Below are positions 32,000 through 40,600 of a DNA stretch of 64,000 bases, piece by piece. Both the position numbers and the translations under genes were made by a program. Position 1 is the stretch's first letter. Every line of letters begins with the position of its first letter. This DNA is from Archivesica marissinica (Eukaryota > Mollusca > Bivalvia > Venerida > Vesicomyidae). Below the pieces are notes generated by a model. The model made no database searches. It was given only the letters and a program-made list of their open reading frames with translations, and was not told where the DNA came from. The stretch spans positions 20,321,776 through 20,385,775 of the forward strand of contig CM026402.1 in NCBI GenBank assembly GCA_014843695.1. The letters are read 5' to 3'.

Positions 32000-32605
32000 A
32001 TGAGTTCTACTATTATGGAAGATATTTTAGAAACTTGTATGGTAGATGCTGGTTTACCTGTGTTAGATAATAAGGCATTTAATATGTCTTATCAACCTAC
32101 ACAAGATTTACCGTATGAACCTACATGCGGAAATCGTTATGATGATCTATTAGCTGAGGTAAAATTATCTAATTTTAATATGATTCATATTAGAACATCT
32201 TTAGATATTTTAGTAGCTAATTCTAGAGAAATGTCTCAAGTTATGAACAAAAAACGTTTATTATTTGTGCCTGATGAAATTAGAGTGCCCGTTAAATTTA
32301 CTAACGTTAATAATAATTTAAATGTACCGTATGAATCTATACCGATACCTAAACTTACTATAAATAAAAAAATATCTACTAGAAGTAGTTATAAAGATAC
32401 AAAGGAAAAATCGTCTTATAAGAAACGTAAATATTCTAGAAAACGTAAACATAGTTCATCTAGTGATGATGATGATAATATTGACGTATCTAAAGCAGAT
32501 ACGCAAATAAATATGATTGAAGCTCAGAAAATCTCAAAAGGTCTTAAACATCCTCCAATTGGTGAAAAGAAGATCAAGTATAATGGGGCTCCAACTAAGC
32601 ATTAA
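32000..32605 (+). CDS. Unknown basic/acidic protein (likely nuclear)
   Basis: 201 aa, no family recognised. The N-terminal half is ordered-looking (EVKLSNFNMIHIRTSLDILV, RLLFVPDEIRVPVKF). The second half has a bipartite basic stretch (YKKRKYSRKRKHSSSS) followed by DDDDNID, a probable nuclear signal and phosphorylation-type acidic patch. It is the only rightward gene within the leftward block, and has its own TATA box (TATAAAAG, 31935-31942). It converges with the deoxynucleoside kinase gene; the two stop codons overlap in TTAA (32602-32605). It may be a terminal or regulatory protein; nothing in the sequence decides this. Confidence 0.6.
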   Translation: MSSTIMEDILETCMVDAGLPVLDNKAFNMSYQPTQDLPYEPTCGNRYDDLLAEVKLSNFNMIHIRTSLDILVANSREMSQVMNKKRLLFVPDEIRVPVKFTNVNNNLNVPYESIPIPKLTINKKISTRSSYKDTKEKSSYKKRKYSRKRKHSSSSDDDDNIDVSKADTQINMIEAQKISKGLKHPPIGEKKIKYNGAPTKH

Positions 32606-33213
32606 ATATGCTGGGATAACACGGTACGTATTGTATTCATTATTTGTTTTACATTATTTTCATAATGTAATATCGTTATTGGTATTTCTTCTTCTTTCGA
32701 TAGCCATTCTTGATGATATTTATGTAGCACTGACAAATAGTCTATATCTAATTGTTCTTCTTCGGGTCTATTACGTTTACGTATTCTTTGTAAACATATT
32801 TCTGTCGGTGTATTCAAATATAATATATGATCTGGATTTTTCATATTAGATATCATATTATCGTATACGGCTATTTCACAATCGTTTATATTGTTTTGTT
32901 CTATATAAAATCTTGTAAACACTTTCTGGCAACTTATCTGTGATCTTTCACAAAAATGATAACCAGGTTTATCACCTATAATTTTTATTGTTTGTCTATG
33001 ACTTTCTAATGTCGTTAATTGTAAAGGAAAACAATAGTTTATTGGATCCTTTACGCCTAAATACAATAAATTGTAGTCTGTTTTACGTCCACGTACACAC
33101 GACCATTCGTTTATTCTTTCAGGATATATATAACTGTCTTCAAAAGTTGTAACAATACGTTTTAATAACGTACTTTTACCAGCGCCTATATTTCCTTCCA
33201 AACTAAACAACAT
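32602..33213 (-). CDS. Deoxynucleoside kinase (dNK/TK2-like)
   Basis: 203 aa. P-loop GNIGAGKST at residues 7-15, the substrate-site stretch YPERINEW at 30-37, the ERS motif (Glu89-Arg90-Ser91) and a LID-like RIRKRNRPEEE near 143-153 are in the order found in animal and viral deoxynucleoside kinases. The enzyme phosphorylates deoxynucleosides with ATP and would supply dNTP precursors for viral DNA synthesis in non-dividing cells. It appears complete and intact, though shorter than many cellular dNKs. A TATA-like box stands upstream (33234). Such a gene is common in large DNA viruses but not part of the standard Polinton set, so capture from a host or virus is likely. Confidence 0.88.
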   Translation of the reverse strand: MLFSLEGNIGAGKSTLLKRIVTTFEDSYIYPERINEWSCVRGRKTDYNLLYLGVKDPINYCFPLQLTTLESHRQTIKIIGDKPGYHFCERSQISCQKVFTRFYIEQNNINDCEIAVYDNMISNMKNPDHILYLNTPTEICLQRIRKRNRPEEEQLDIDYLSVLHKYHQEWLSKEEEIPITILHYENNVKQIMNTIRTVLSQHI

Positions 33214-33231
33214 GTTGTATAGTTATAATCG

Positions 33232-33243
33232 TGTATTTTTTTA
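33232..33243 (-). promoter_or_regulatory. TATA-like box of the kinase gene
   Basis: TATAAAAAAATA on the minus strand, about 20-30 bases before the ATG at 33213, so the 5' UTR would be very short. Confidence 0.4.
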
Positions 33244-33425
33244 TACACTGTTTGTTGTCTTATACACTTATTACAAAAACTCTTTATTACCATATAGTTT
33301 ATAGTTACATATTATACACCTTAAACGTTGTAGTTTTTTATTATAATGATACATTTCAATATCTTTATATACTGTATAATAGTTATTATGCTGCTGATGA
33401 TGTTGTTGCTCTGTTGATGCTGTAA

Positions 33426-34163
33426 TTATACCTTCTTATTCTTGACAAAAGCATCCAATACATCATTGTATTTACGTTTTCTTGGATCTTTATTATTCCT
33501 CTTCAATTTCTTCAATTCTTTAATTTTATCCGTAGATGATTCGACTTTTAGTAGTGATTTTCCTAACCAATTATCGTCTTCATCATCATCGCTCAATATT
33601 ACTGTACTATCTGTTGTATCGCTATCATTTTTGTAACGATTTATCATAGCCTCTTGATTAGGCGTTATTTCTTCTTCATCTATAACCGTTATCTCGCATT
33701 TCGACGCATAATGTCCAGGCATATGACATTTATAACATAAACGTTCTTCAGGACATACTTTACTTAAATGATCTATACCTCCGCAATTAGTACATATCAT
33801 ATTAGTGCAGTTATTAGCGTAATGGCCCATACGGCTACACTTGTAGCACGTAATATTTTTTAATTTATCGTCATTTGGACATTTTGAAGGATAATGACCT
33901 ATGTTATGACATTTATAACATTCGCATTTATCCTCTTTACAATTAACCGTAATATGACCTATTTTATAACATAAGCCACATTTTGGTGCATCACATTTTG
34001 TTACATAATGTCCTAATTGATGACAATTTGTACATTTAGCAGCTTTCTTATATTGTATTTTTACATTTTGTTGTACAGCTTTTGAAGCTTTACAATTAGC
34101 CGAACAATGGCCTAATGTATTACATTTGTAACACCTATATGTAGAGTAGTCTCGAGTATCCAT
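33426..34163 (-). CDS. Seven-CCHC zinc-knuckle protein (CNBP-like)
   Basis: 245 aa from the ATG at 34163. A TTG in frame at 34187 would add eight residues, but the TATA box at 34214-34221 places the transcript start near it, so the ATG is preferred. Seven zinc knuckles of the form C-x2-C-x4-H-x4-C follow each other (first CYKCNTLGHCSANC, last CYKCHMPGHYASKC), the same number as in cellular CNBP. The C-terminal third is acidic (DDDEDDNW) and then basic (KKLKRNNKDPRKRKYN), without fold. It probably binds single-stranded nucleic acid during replication or acts as a transcription regulator. Divergent from PolB over a short shared promoter region. Confidence 0.8.
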   Translation of the reverse strand: MDTRDYSTYRCYKCNTLGHCSANCKASKAVQQNVKIQYKKAAKCTNCHQLGHYVTKCDAPKCGLCYKIGHITVNCKEDKCECYKCHNIGHYPSKCPNDDKLKNITCYKCSRMGHYANNCTNMICTNCGGIDHLSKVCPEERLCYKCHMPGHYASKCEITVIDEEEITPNQEAMINRYKNDSDTTDSTVILSDDDEDDNWLGKSLLKVESSTDKIKELKKLKRNNKDPRKRKYNDVLDAFVKNKKV

Positions 34164-34281
34164 GTTTAACGGTATTAGCTCTGACAATGTAACTAATAAC
34201 TATTACGTATCTTCTTTTATAGATATCTCAAGTGGTTATGGCTATATAAGAAGTTACAATAACCAATAAACAACATCAACT
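34164..34281. promoter_or_regulatory. Divergent promoter between zinc-knuckle gene and PolB
   Basis: Contains TATAAAAG on the minus strand (34214-34221) and TATATAAG on the plus strand (34243-34250), 22 bp apart and back to back. The distance from the plus box to the PolB ATG (34282) leaves a 5' UTR of only a few bases. Joint control of two probable replication genes is likely. Confidence 0.6.
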
Positions 34282-37200
34282 ATGCCTCTTGTCGATTACT
34301 CGCAATCTACGGATGAAGAAACATCCGATAATGAAGAAATTGATAATAACGATTCTACATATGACATATGCGAAAGAGATGTTAGAATTTCGCGTAAATT
34401 TAAAACATCTAGCAGAGTTTATGATCTTGTTATTGATGGCGGTAAACGCTACACACCCGATATATTTAACTCTATAGTAAATGATTTAAAGAAATACGGT
34501 AGTGTTGATGACAATGATAAAATCAGAATTTCTGTTACACATCCTACATTAGGCTTTGGTATACATATACCATTCGCTACATCATCTACAGTTAGTGGGG
34601 CTAACATTTTAAATGAGATACAAAAAGTAGCTCAAAGTAATAAAACTTTTAAGATGGAGGACAAAGGTTTAAGACTTGAAATGACACATACTGTAATACC
34701 TGGAGGCCGTGGGCGAAAACGTTTACCAATGTCTCATGGTACTCATATTAGTATAGACAATATGTTAAAAAATAACAATTCTATTGTTAGAATTACTAAT
34801 TATAATGATAGTATTTGTTTTGCAAGAGCTATATGCGTATGTATAGCTCATGCTAACAAAAATGATACTCCCGAATGGAAAAAATATTGGAAAAATATTC
34901 AATATTCTAATCGTATAACGCAAACTAAAGAAGCTAACAATTTATTAGCAGCTTGCGATATACCTACAAATATTGAATGTGGCCTTAAACAATTTAAAAT
35001 AATGAGTGAACATTTAAAACCATTATATACTTTAAAAATTTGGGGTCAGCATGGTCAATTGTTATATACGTCTCAAGGTAATGGTGGTACAACGTTACAT
35101 CTTTATAATCACCATCATCATTTTGATTCTATAATAAGTATATGCGGTTTTAAAGGACGTAGTTATTATTGTGATTCTTGTAATGTATTCTATAGTTGTA
35201 TTAGTAAACATAAATGCTCTACTATATGTATTTGTTATGCATCATCTATATGTCCTTACGTAACTTCTATACATTGTAACGATTGTAAAAGGACATTTCG
35301 TAGCGATAAATGTTACGAAAATCATAAATATATAAGACGAACAACAAACATTTGTTCACAGATTTATAAATGTAAAGATTGCGGTCAAACGATTATAGCT
35401 ACGAATAAAAATCATTTATGTGCTGGTTCTAGAAAATGTAAATACTGTAAACAAATAGTTGGTGAAAATCATGATTGTTTTATACCTCAATATAATAATG
35501 ATATAACTATAAATCAAATATATATTTTCTACGATTTTGAATGTATGTTTTTAAGCACTGGTGAACATTCGCCTAATTATTGTGTAGCTCATAAAGTATG
35601 CGATATTTGTATATCAAAACCTATAGAGGATCCTTGTAAATGTTCTAAAGAATCTAGACAAAGGATCTTCTCTGGTTCATCAACTTTAAAAAAAATTTGT
35701 TCGTGGTTATTTCAACCCATACATAAAGGTGTATGCGCTATAGCTCATAATTCTAAAGGTTATGATGCGCAGTTTATATTAAGGCACGTAATACAAGAAG
35801 GTGTTTCTAAACCATCCGTTATTATGAGAGGTAATAATATAATTTCTTTGAAATATTTAGACGTTACACTTATCGATTCTTTAAGTTATCTACAAATGCC
35901 ATTATCGGCATTTCCTAAAACTTTTGGTATTGATGAATTATCTAAAGGTTATTTTCCTTATTGGGCAAATACAGGTGAATATGATAATTACGTAGGCCCT
36001 TATTTACCATTACATTTATATAAACCAGGTATAATGAATCCTGAGGCTAGATCTACTTTTTTAAAATGGTATGATCTTAAAGTTTCTGAAAAATGTATTT
36101 TTGACTTTAGATTAGAAATGCGTTTATATTGTATATCAGATGTTCATATATTAAGACGTGGATGCGGTTTATTTATTAAACTTTTTATCAATAGCGAAGG
36201 CCTTAATCCTTTTACAGAAGCTCTAACATTACCTGGGGCTTGTAATAAAACTTGGAGAAAAAACTATTTACCCGAAAAGTCTTTAGCCATTATATCAGAT
36301 GCTGGCTATCCTAATAAATGTAGATATTCTATTAAAGCTATTAGATGGTTACAGGGTGAATGTTATATACATACAATTAAAATTAAACATGCTCTTAATG
36401 GTGGTGAACATAAAATTGGTACTTTCTACGTTGATGGTTTCTGCGAACAAACAAATACTGTTTATGAATTTAATGGTTGCTTTTTTCATGGATGTATTAA
36501 ATGTTAAAAACGTACTATTATTAATCCTTATTCGTCTAAAACAATGGATTCTTTATATAAAAAGACCGTTACAAGAAAAAATATACTATGTAAATTAGGC
36601 TATAACGTTATTACTATGTGGGAATGTGAATTTGATAATCTTTGTAAATCTGATATAGATTATAGATCTTTTATAGAGAAATTTTCGAAACATTTAGATC
36701 CTATTAGACCTAGAGATGCTCTATTTGGCGGTAGAACTAATTCTGTGAAAATATATTATAAGGCTAAACAAGATGAGGAATTAAAATATGTAGATATTTG
36801 TAGTTTATATCCTTACGTTAATAAATATAGAGAATATCCTATTGGACATCCCAATATACTTACAGCTGAAGATATAGATATTAATAATATTACTAAATAT
36901 AGAGGTATTATTAAATGTAAAATATTACCGCAATCTTTATGGTTACCGCTTTTACCCATTCATTGTAATAAAAAAAATGGTATTTCCTCTATGTATGAAA
37001 TGTGCAACGGATGATATAGCAGTTTGTAATCATGATGCTAATGATAGATGTTTAATAGGTACTTGGACAATGGTTGAAATCACAGCCGCTATAGAATTAG
37101 GATATAAAATTATTACGATCTATCAATTATGGTCTTGGGATAATTGGTCCGATAATGTATATTCTGAGTATATCAATACATTCATAAAAATTAAACAAGA

Positions 37201-38074
37201 GGCTAGTGGTTATCCATCATGGGTTAAAAATGTAGATGATGAAATAAAATTTAAAGATGATTATTTTAAAATTGAAGGCATACTATTAGACATAGTAGTT
37301 AAAAATCCTGGCTTAAGAGCTTTTGCTAAAGCTATGTTAAATTGTTTATGGGGCAAAAATGCTCAAAATAATACTATGACCGAAACAGAATATATTAGTA
37401 ATGTTGGCTATTTTTTTGAATTAATGCAAAATCCTGATATTACTATACACTCTCTAGAATTGTTTAATAATTGTCAGTTTTTATTAGCTGCGTATACAGA
37501 TAAAAATAAAGAGTATTTACCTCACGAATCAGCTAATGTACCGGTAGCTGCGCATGTTACGGCATATGCTAGATTAGTACTTTATAATGAACTTAAGAAA
37601 TTAGGTAATAGAGTTCTATATTTCGATACAGATAGCTGTATTTATATTAAAAGACCAAATACTTACGATATACCTATTATTAATGGACGTTTAGGCTGCT
37701 GGGCTGATGAAGTACCATCGGGTAAAATTATCGAATATGTTGGTTTAGGACCTAAAAATTATGGTTATAAATATATTGATTCAGATGGCTTAACTATTAC
37801 TAAATGTAAGGTTAAGGGTTTAACGCTAGATTATAACACATCTGAATTGGTAAATTTTAAAACTATGGTAGATTGTGCTAATGATCGCGAAAATTATGCA
37901 ACTACAATACATTATGATTCAAAAATTAAAAAGAATCGTAACAGAACTGTAACTACTGAACATCGTACAAAATTATTTCGTTCTGTTTATACAAAACGTG
38001 TTATTGTTAACCGTTTTGATACCATTCCTTTCGGATATAAAAACGATCTAAATACCTCTATAGTTACTCATTAA
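34282..38074 (+). pseudogene. Protein-primed family B DNA polymerase, with a stop codon and a frameshift
   Basis: About 1,260 codons. N-terminal part: a CFARA-type motif near residue 180 and several Cys/His pairs (about 299-403) that could bind zinc. Exonuclease motifs: Asp418/Glu420 (YDFECMF), Asn490/Asp495 (HNSKGYDAQF), Tyr616/Asp620 (YCISD). Next the VYEFNGCFFHGC motif typical of Polinton PolB. Polymerase motifs: DICSLYP (about 36790), KAMLNCLWGK (about 37330) and YFDTDS (about 37620). All key acids are present. Breaks: TAA at 36505-36507 in frame, right after the GCFFHGC motif, and a one-base frameshift in the 8-base A run 36970-36977. Translation as read would give only the exonuclease part (741 aa). 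Preceded by TATATAAG. Confidence 0.9.
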
Positions 38075-38076
38075 TT

Positions 38077-38601
38077 ATGCCTATCAGAACGAGAGATAAC
38101 GTTATAATATTCTATAATAGTGACGCAGTGTTTAGTAATATGTATAAATGTACATTTAAAGATAATTCTGATATAATATTTAATTGTGTAGAACAATATT
38201 ATCAATATAATAAATGTATAACTTTTGGTAAACATTTACTAGCTGAACAAATATTAAATGAAGTATCACCGTATCAACAAAAGAAATTAGGTGGTACTTA
38301 TTTTAATAGTTTTAATTCTGATATTTGGAATAAAAAACGTTTTGAAGTTATGTTTCAAGGTAATATGTATAAATATCTACAGAATAAAGAACTATTACAA
38401 ACACTTTTAGATACTAAACATTCTAAATTTGGTGAAGCTAGTAGTCATGATCTTTATTGGGGTATTGGTTTAAATATAAATGATTCTAATGCTCTTTTAC
38501 AATCTAACTGGTACGGTGAAAACCAATTAGGTTTAATTTTAACAAATATTAGATACTGGTTAAGACGATCTATAACAACTAAACATCTTAGACATTGTTA
38601 A
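38077..38601 (+). CDS. NADAR-domain protein (ADP-ribose N-glycosidase type)
   Basis: 174 aa, consisting almost only of a NADAR (YbiA/DUF1768) domain. Seen: FSNMY at residues 19-23, NCVEQYYQYNKCITFG with the conserved Glu, and EASSHDLYWGIGL near 126-138. Family members cleave N-glycosidic bonds of ADP-ribose derivatives or reverse ADP-ribosylation of guanine in DNA, and occur in phages and large viruses. It begins two bases after the PolB stop, without a TATA box of its own, so it may be expressed from the PolB transcript. No damage. A role in removing host-imposed ADP-ribose from viral DNA is an inference; it is not a usual Polinton gene. Confidence 0.82.
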   Translation: MPIRTRDNVIIFYNSDAVFSNMYKCTFKDNSDIIFNCVEQYYQYNKCITFGKHLLAEQILNEVSPYQQKKLGGTYFNSFNSDIWNKKRFEVMFQGNMYKYLQNKELLQTLLDTKHSKFGEASSHDLYWGIGLNINDSNALLQSNWYGENQLGLILTNIRYWLRRSITTKHLRHC

Positions 38602-38639
38602 AAGTACTTGAATTTCAAAACATAACCACTTCAATATAT

Positions 38640-38662
38640 ACTATAAATATAAGACTATAGTA
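38640..38662 (+). promoter_or_regulatory. TATA box of the 189-aa gene
   Basis: ACTATAAATATAAG at about 38639-38652, about 30 bases before the ATG at 38681, followed by the palindromic ACTATAGTATAGT. Confidence 0.5.
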
Positions 38663-38680
38663 TAGTGGTTTACAACAGTT

Positions 38681-39250
38681 ATGGATAGTAAGCATAAGCA
38701 ATTAGATCTTTTTATTAGCGCTAAAGAGAATACTAAAAATAAGGAATTAGATCTTTTACTTAATACTAGAATGAATAATATACGGGAAAAAACTCATCAT
38801 ATTGTTGATACTAATTATGGTTTACAATATTCTAAAGTATTTTTAGGTATAAATTGTGAGGTGTTCATTGAAATGATAAATGATGAAATCATTAGAAAAG
38901 TTGGCTCTAATGTTGACTTATCTATAAAACCACAATGTATTATTACATTGGATGGTGAACCATATGAAGATTTTTATGGAATGCTTTTTATAAATGCACC
39001 TAAATATTTAGGGCCTGATATGGATATAGAAAGTATATTGAAACATTTTTTATCAAAATATAATATAATTATTATACCAGCTATTAATATGCCTTCTATG
39101 TGTAGAACTATAGGTATACACTATGATTCTTGGCTTTTAATGTATAATGAATATATTATATATTGTAAACAAAATATACTGCCTTATGATAATGATTTTG
39201 TAAATGTACTTGATGTTTTACTGCATAAACATTCCATCAGAGATTGGTAG
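38681..39250 (+). CDS. Unknown protein, 189 aa
   Basis: No family recognised. The N-terminus is charged (DSKHKQLDLFISAKENTKN) and contains LDLFISA followed by ELDLLLNTRM, two short Leu-rich repeats. The middle shows mixed alpha/beta composition with IIIIPAINMPSMC and a Trp/Tyr-rich part (HYDSWLLMYNEYIIYC). No signal peptide or obvious membrane span. It has its own TATA box and lies to the right of PolB in the probable early group. QLDLFISA resembles a PCNA-binding box only loosely, so I do not assign a role. Confidence 0.65.
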   Translation: MDSKHKQLDLFISAKENTKNKELDLLLNTRMNNIREKTHHIVDTNYGLQYSKVFLGINCEVFIEMINDEIIRKVGSNVDLSIKPQCIITLDGEPYEDFYGMLFINAPKYLGPDMDIESILKHFLSKYNIIIIPAINMPSMCRTIGIHYDSWLLMYNEYIIYCKQNILPYDNDFVNVLDVLLHKHSIRDW

Positions 39251-39284
39251 ATTTTTAAAGTGTTTTTTCAAGTATGTAGACGGT

Positions 39285-39301
39285 CTTATATACTATATAA
39301 G
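39285..39301 (+). promoter_or_regulatory. Palindromic TATA element before the last gene
   Basis: GGTCTTATA and TATAAGACC form an inverted repeat around TACTA at 39281-39303. The right half contains TATATAAG (39294-39301), the box seen before PolB. Confidence 0.5.
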
Positions 39302-39325
39302 ACCATACACTCTATAGGTTTTAGT

Positions 39326-39370
39326 ATGGTTTTAACTACGATGGATAAACATATTATTTATCCTTCGTCA
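39326..39370 (+). CDS. Start of an unknown gene cut by the assembly gap
   Basis: ATG at 39326 (MVLTT) or, better placed for the TATA box, ATG at 39341 (MDKHIIYPSS). Only 10-15 codons are visible before the run of N, so no identity can be given. Confidence 0.4.
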
Positions 39371-40370
39371 NNNNNNNNNNNNNNNNNNNNNNNNNNNNNN
39401 NNNNNNNNNNNNNNNNNNNNNNNNNNNNNNNNNNNNNNNNNNNNNNNNNNNNNNNNNNNNNNNNNNNNNNNNNNNNNNNNNNNNNNNNNNNNNNNNNNNN
39501 NNNNNNNNNNNNNNNNNNNNNNNNNNNNNNNNNNNNNNNNNNNNNNNNNNNNNNNNNNNNNNNNNNNNNNNNNNNNNNNNNNNNNNNNNNNNNNNNNNNN
39601 NNNNNNNNNNNNNNNNNNNNNNNNNNNNNNNNNNNNNNNNNNNNNNNNNNNNNNNNNNNNNNNNNNNNNNNNNNNNNNNNNNNNNNNNNNNNNNNNNNNN
39701 NNNNNNNNNNNNNNNNNNNNNNNNNNNNNNNNNNNNNNNNNNNNNNNNNNNNNNNNNNNNNNNNNNNNNNNNNNNNNNNNNNNNNNNNNNNNNNNNNNNN
39801 NNNNNNNNNNNNNNNNNNNNNNNNNNNNNNNNNNNNNNNNNNNNNNNNNNNNNNNNNNNNNNNNNNNNNNNNNNNNNNNNNNNNNNNNNNNNNNNNNNNN
39901 NNNNNNNNNNNNNNNNNNNNNNNNNNNNNNNNNNNNNNNNNNNNNNNNNNNNNNNNNNNNNNNNNNNNNNNNNNNNNNNNNNNNNNNNNNNNNNNNNNNN
40001 NNNNNNNNNNNNNNNNNNNNNNNNNNNNNNNNNNNNNNNNNNNNNNNNNNNNNNNNNNNNNNNNNNNNNNNNNNNNNNNNNNNNNNNNNNNNNNNNNNNN
40101 NNNNNNNNNNNNNNNNNNNNNNNNNNNNNNNNNNNNNNNNNNNNNNNNNNNNNNNNNNNNNNNNNNNNNNNNNNNNNNNNNNNNNNNNNNNNNNNNNNNN
40201 NNNNNNNNNNNNNNNNNNNNNNNNNNNNNNNNNNNNNNNNNNNNNNNNNNNNNNNNNNNNNNNNNNNNNNNNNNNNNNNNNNNNNNNNNNNNNNNNNNNN
40301 NNNNNNNNNNNNNNNNNNNNNNNNNNNNNNNNNNNNNNNNNNNNNNNNNNNNNNNNNNNNNNNNNNNNNN
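39371..40370. other. Assembly gap of exactly 1000 N
   Basis: A round number, so the true length is unknown. It hides the right end of the viral element, its terminal repeat and the second half of the target SINE. Confidence 0.98.
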
Positions 40371-40600
40371 AAACACTACACGGCATAATCATGTTGGAAG
40401 ATTTGGTCGTCCAAACACTACACGGCATAATCATGTTGGAAGAATTGGTCGTCCAAACACTACACGGCATAATCATGTTGGAAGATTTGGTCGTCCAAAC
40501 ACTACACGGCATAATCATGTTGGAAGATTTGGTCGTCCAAACACTACACGGCATAATCATGTTGGAAGAATTGGTCGTCCACACTACACGGCATAATCAA
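40371..40600. repeat. 42-bp minisatellite at the gap edge
   Basis: Five and a half units containing CACGGCATAATCATGTTGGA, alternating GATTTGG and GAATTGG. The array starts at the N run, so the gap probably contains more of it. Confidence 0.9.

Larger units (their letters stand above)
20764..39370. mobile_element. Maverick/Polinton-type (adintovirus-like) integrated viral element, right end missing
   Basis: At least 18.6 kb. Hallmark genes seen: protein-primed PolB, rve integrase, adenain-like cysteine protease, double jelly-roll major capsid protein, penton-like proteins and FtsK/HerA packaging ATPase. This combination defines Polintons/adintoviruses. The left end begins AGTAGTATAG plus a G run, fitting the 5'-AG start typical of these elements, and sits inside a host SINE; CACGCC (20758-20763) is the candidate 6-bp target duplication. 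The right end, and so the terminal inverted repeat, lies in or beyond the N gap. The sequence is much more AT-rich than the flanks. PolB, the integrase and one penton-like gene carry breaks, so this copy as read could not make all its proteins. Confidence 0.92.

Noticed and set aside
34163..34187. TTG start for the zinc-knuckle protein
   Set aside because: The TATA box at 34214-34221 leaves no room for a leader before it; the ATG at 34163 fits better.
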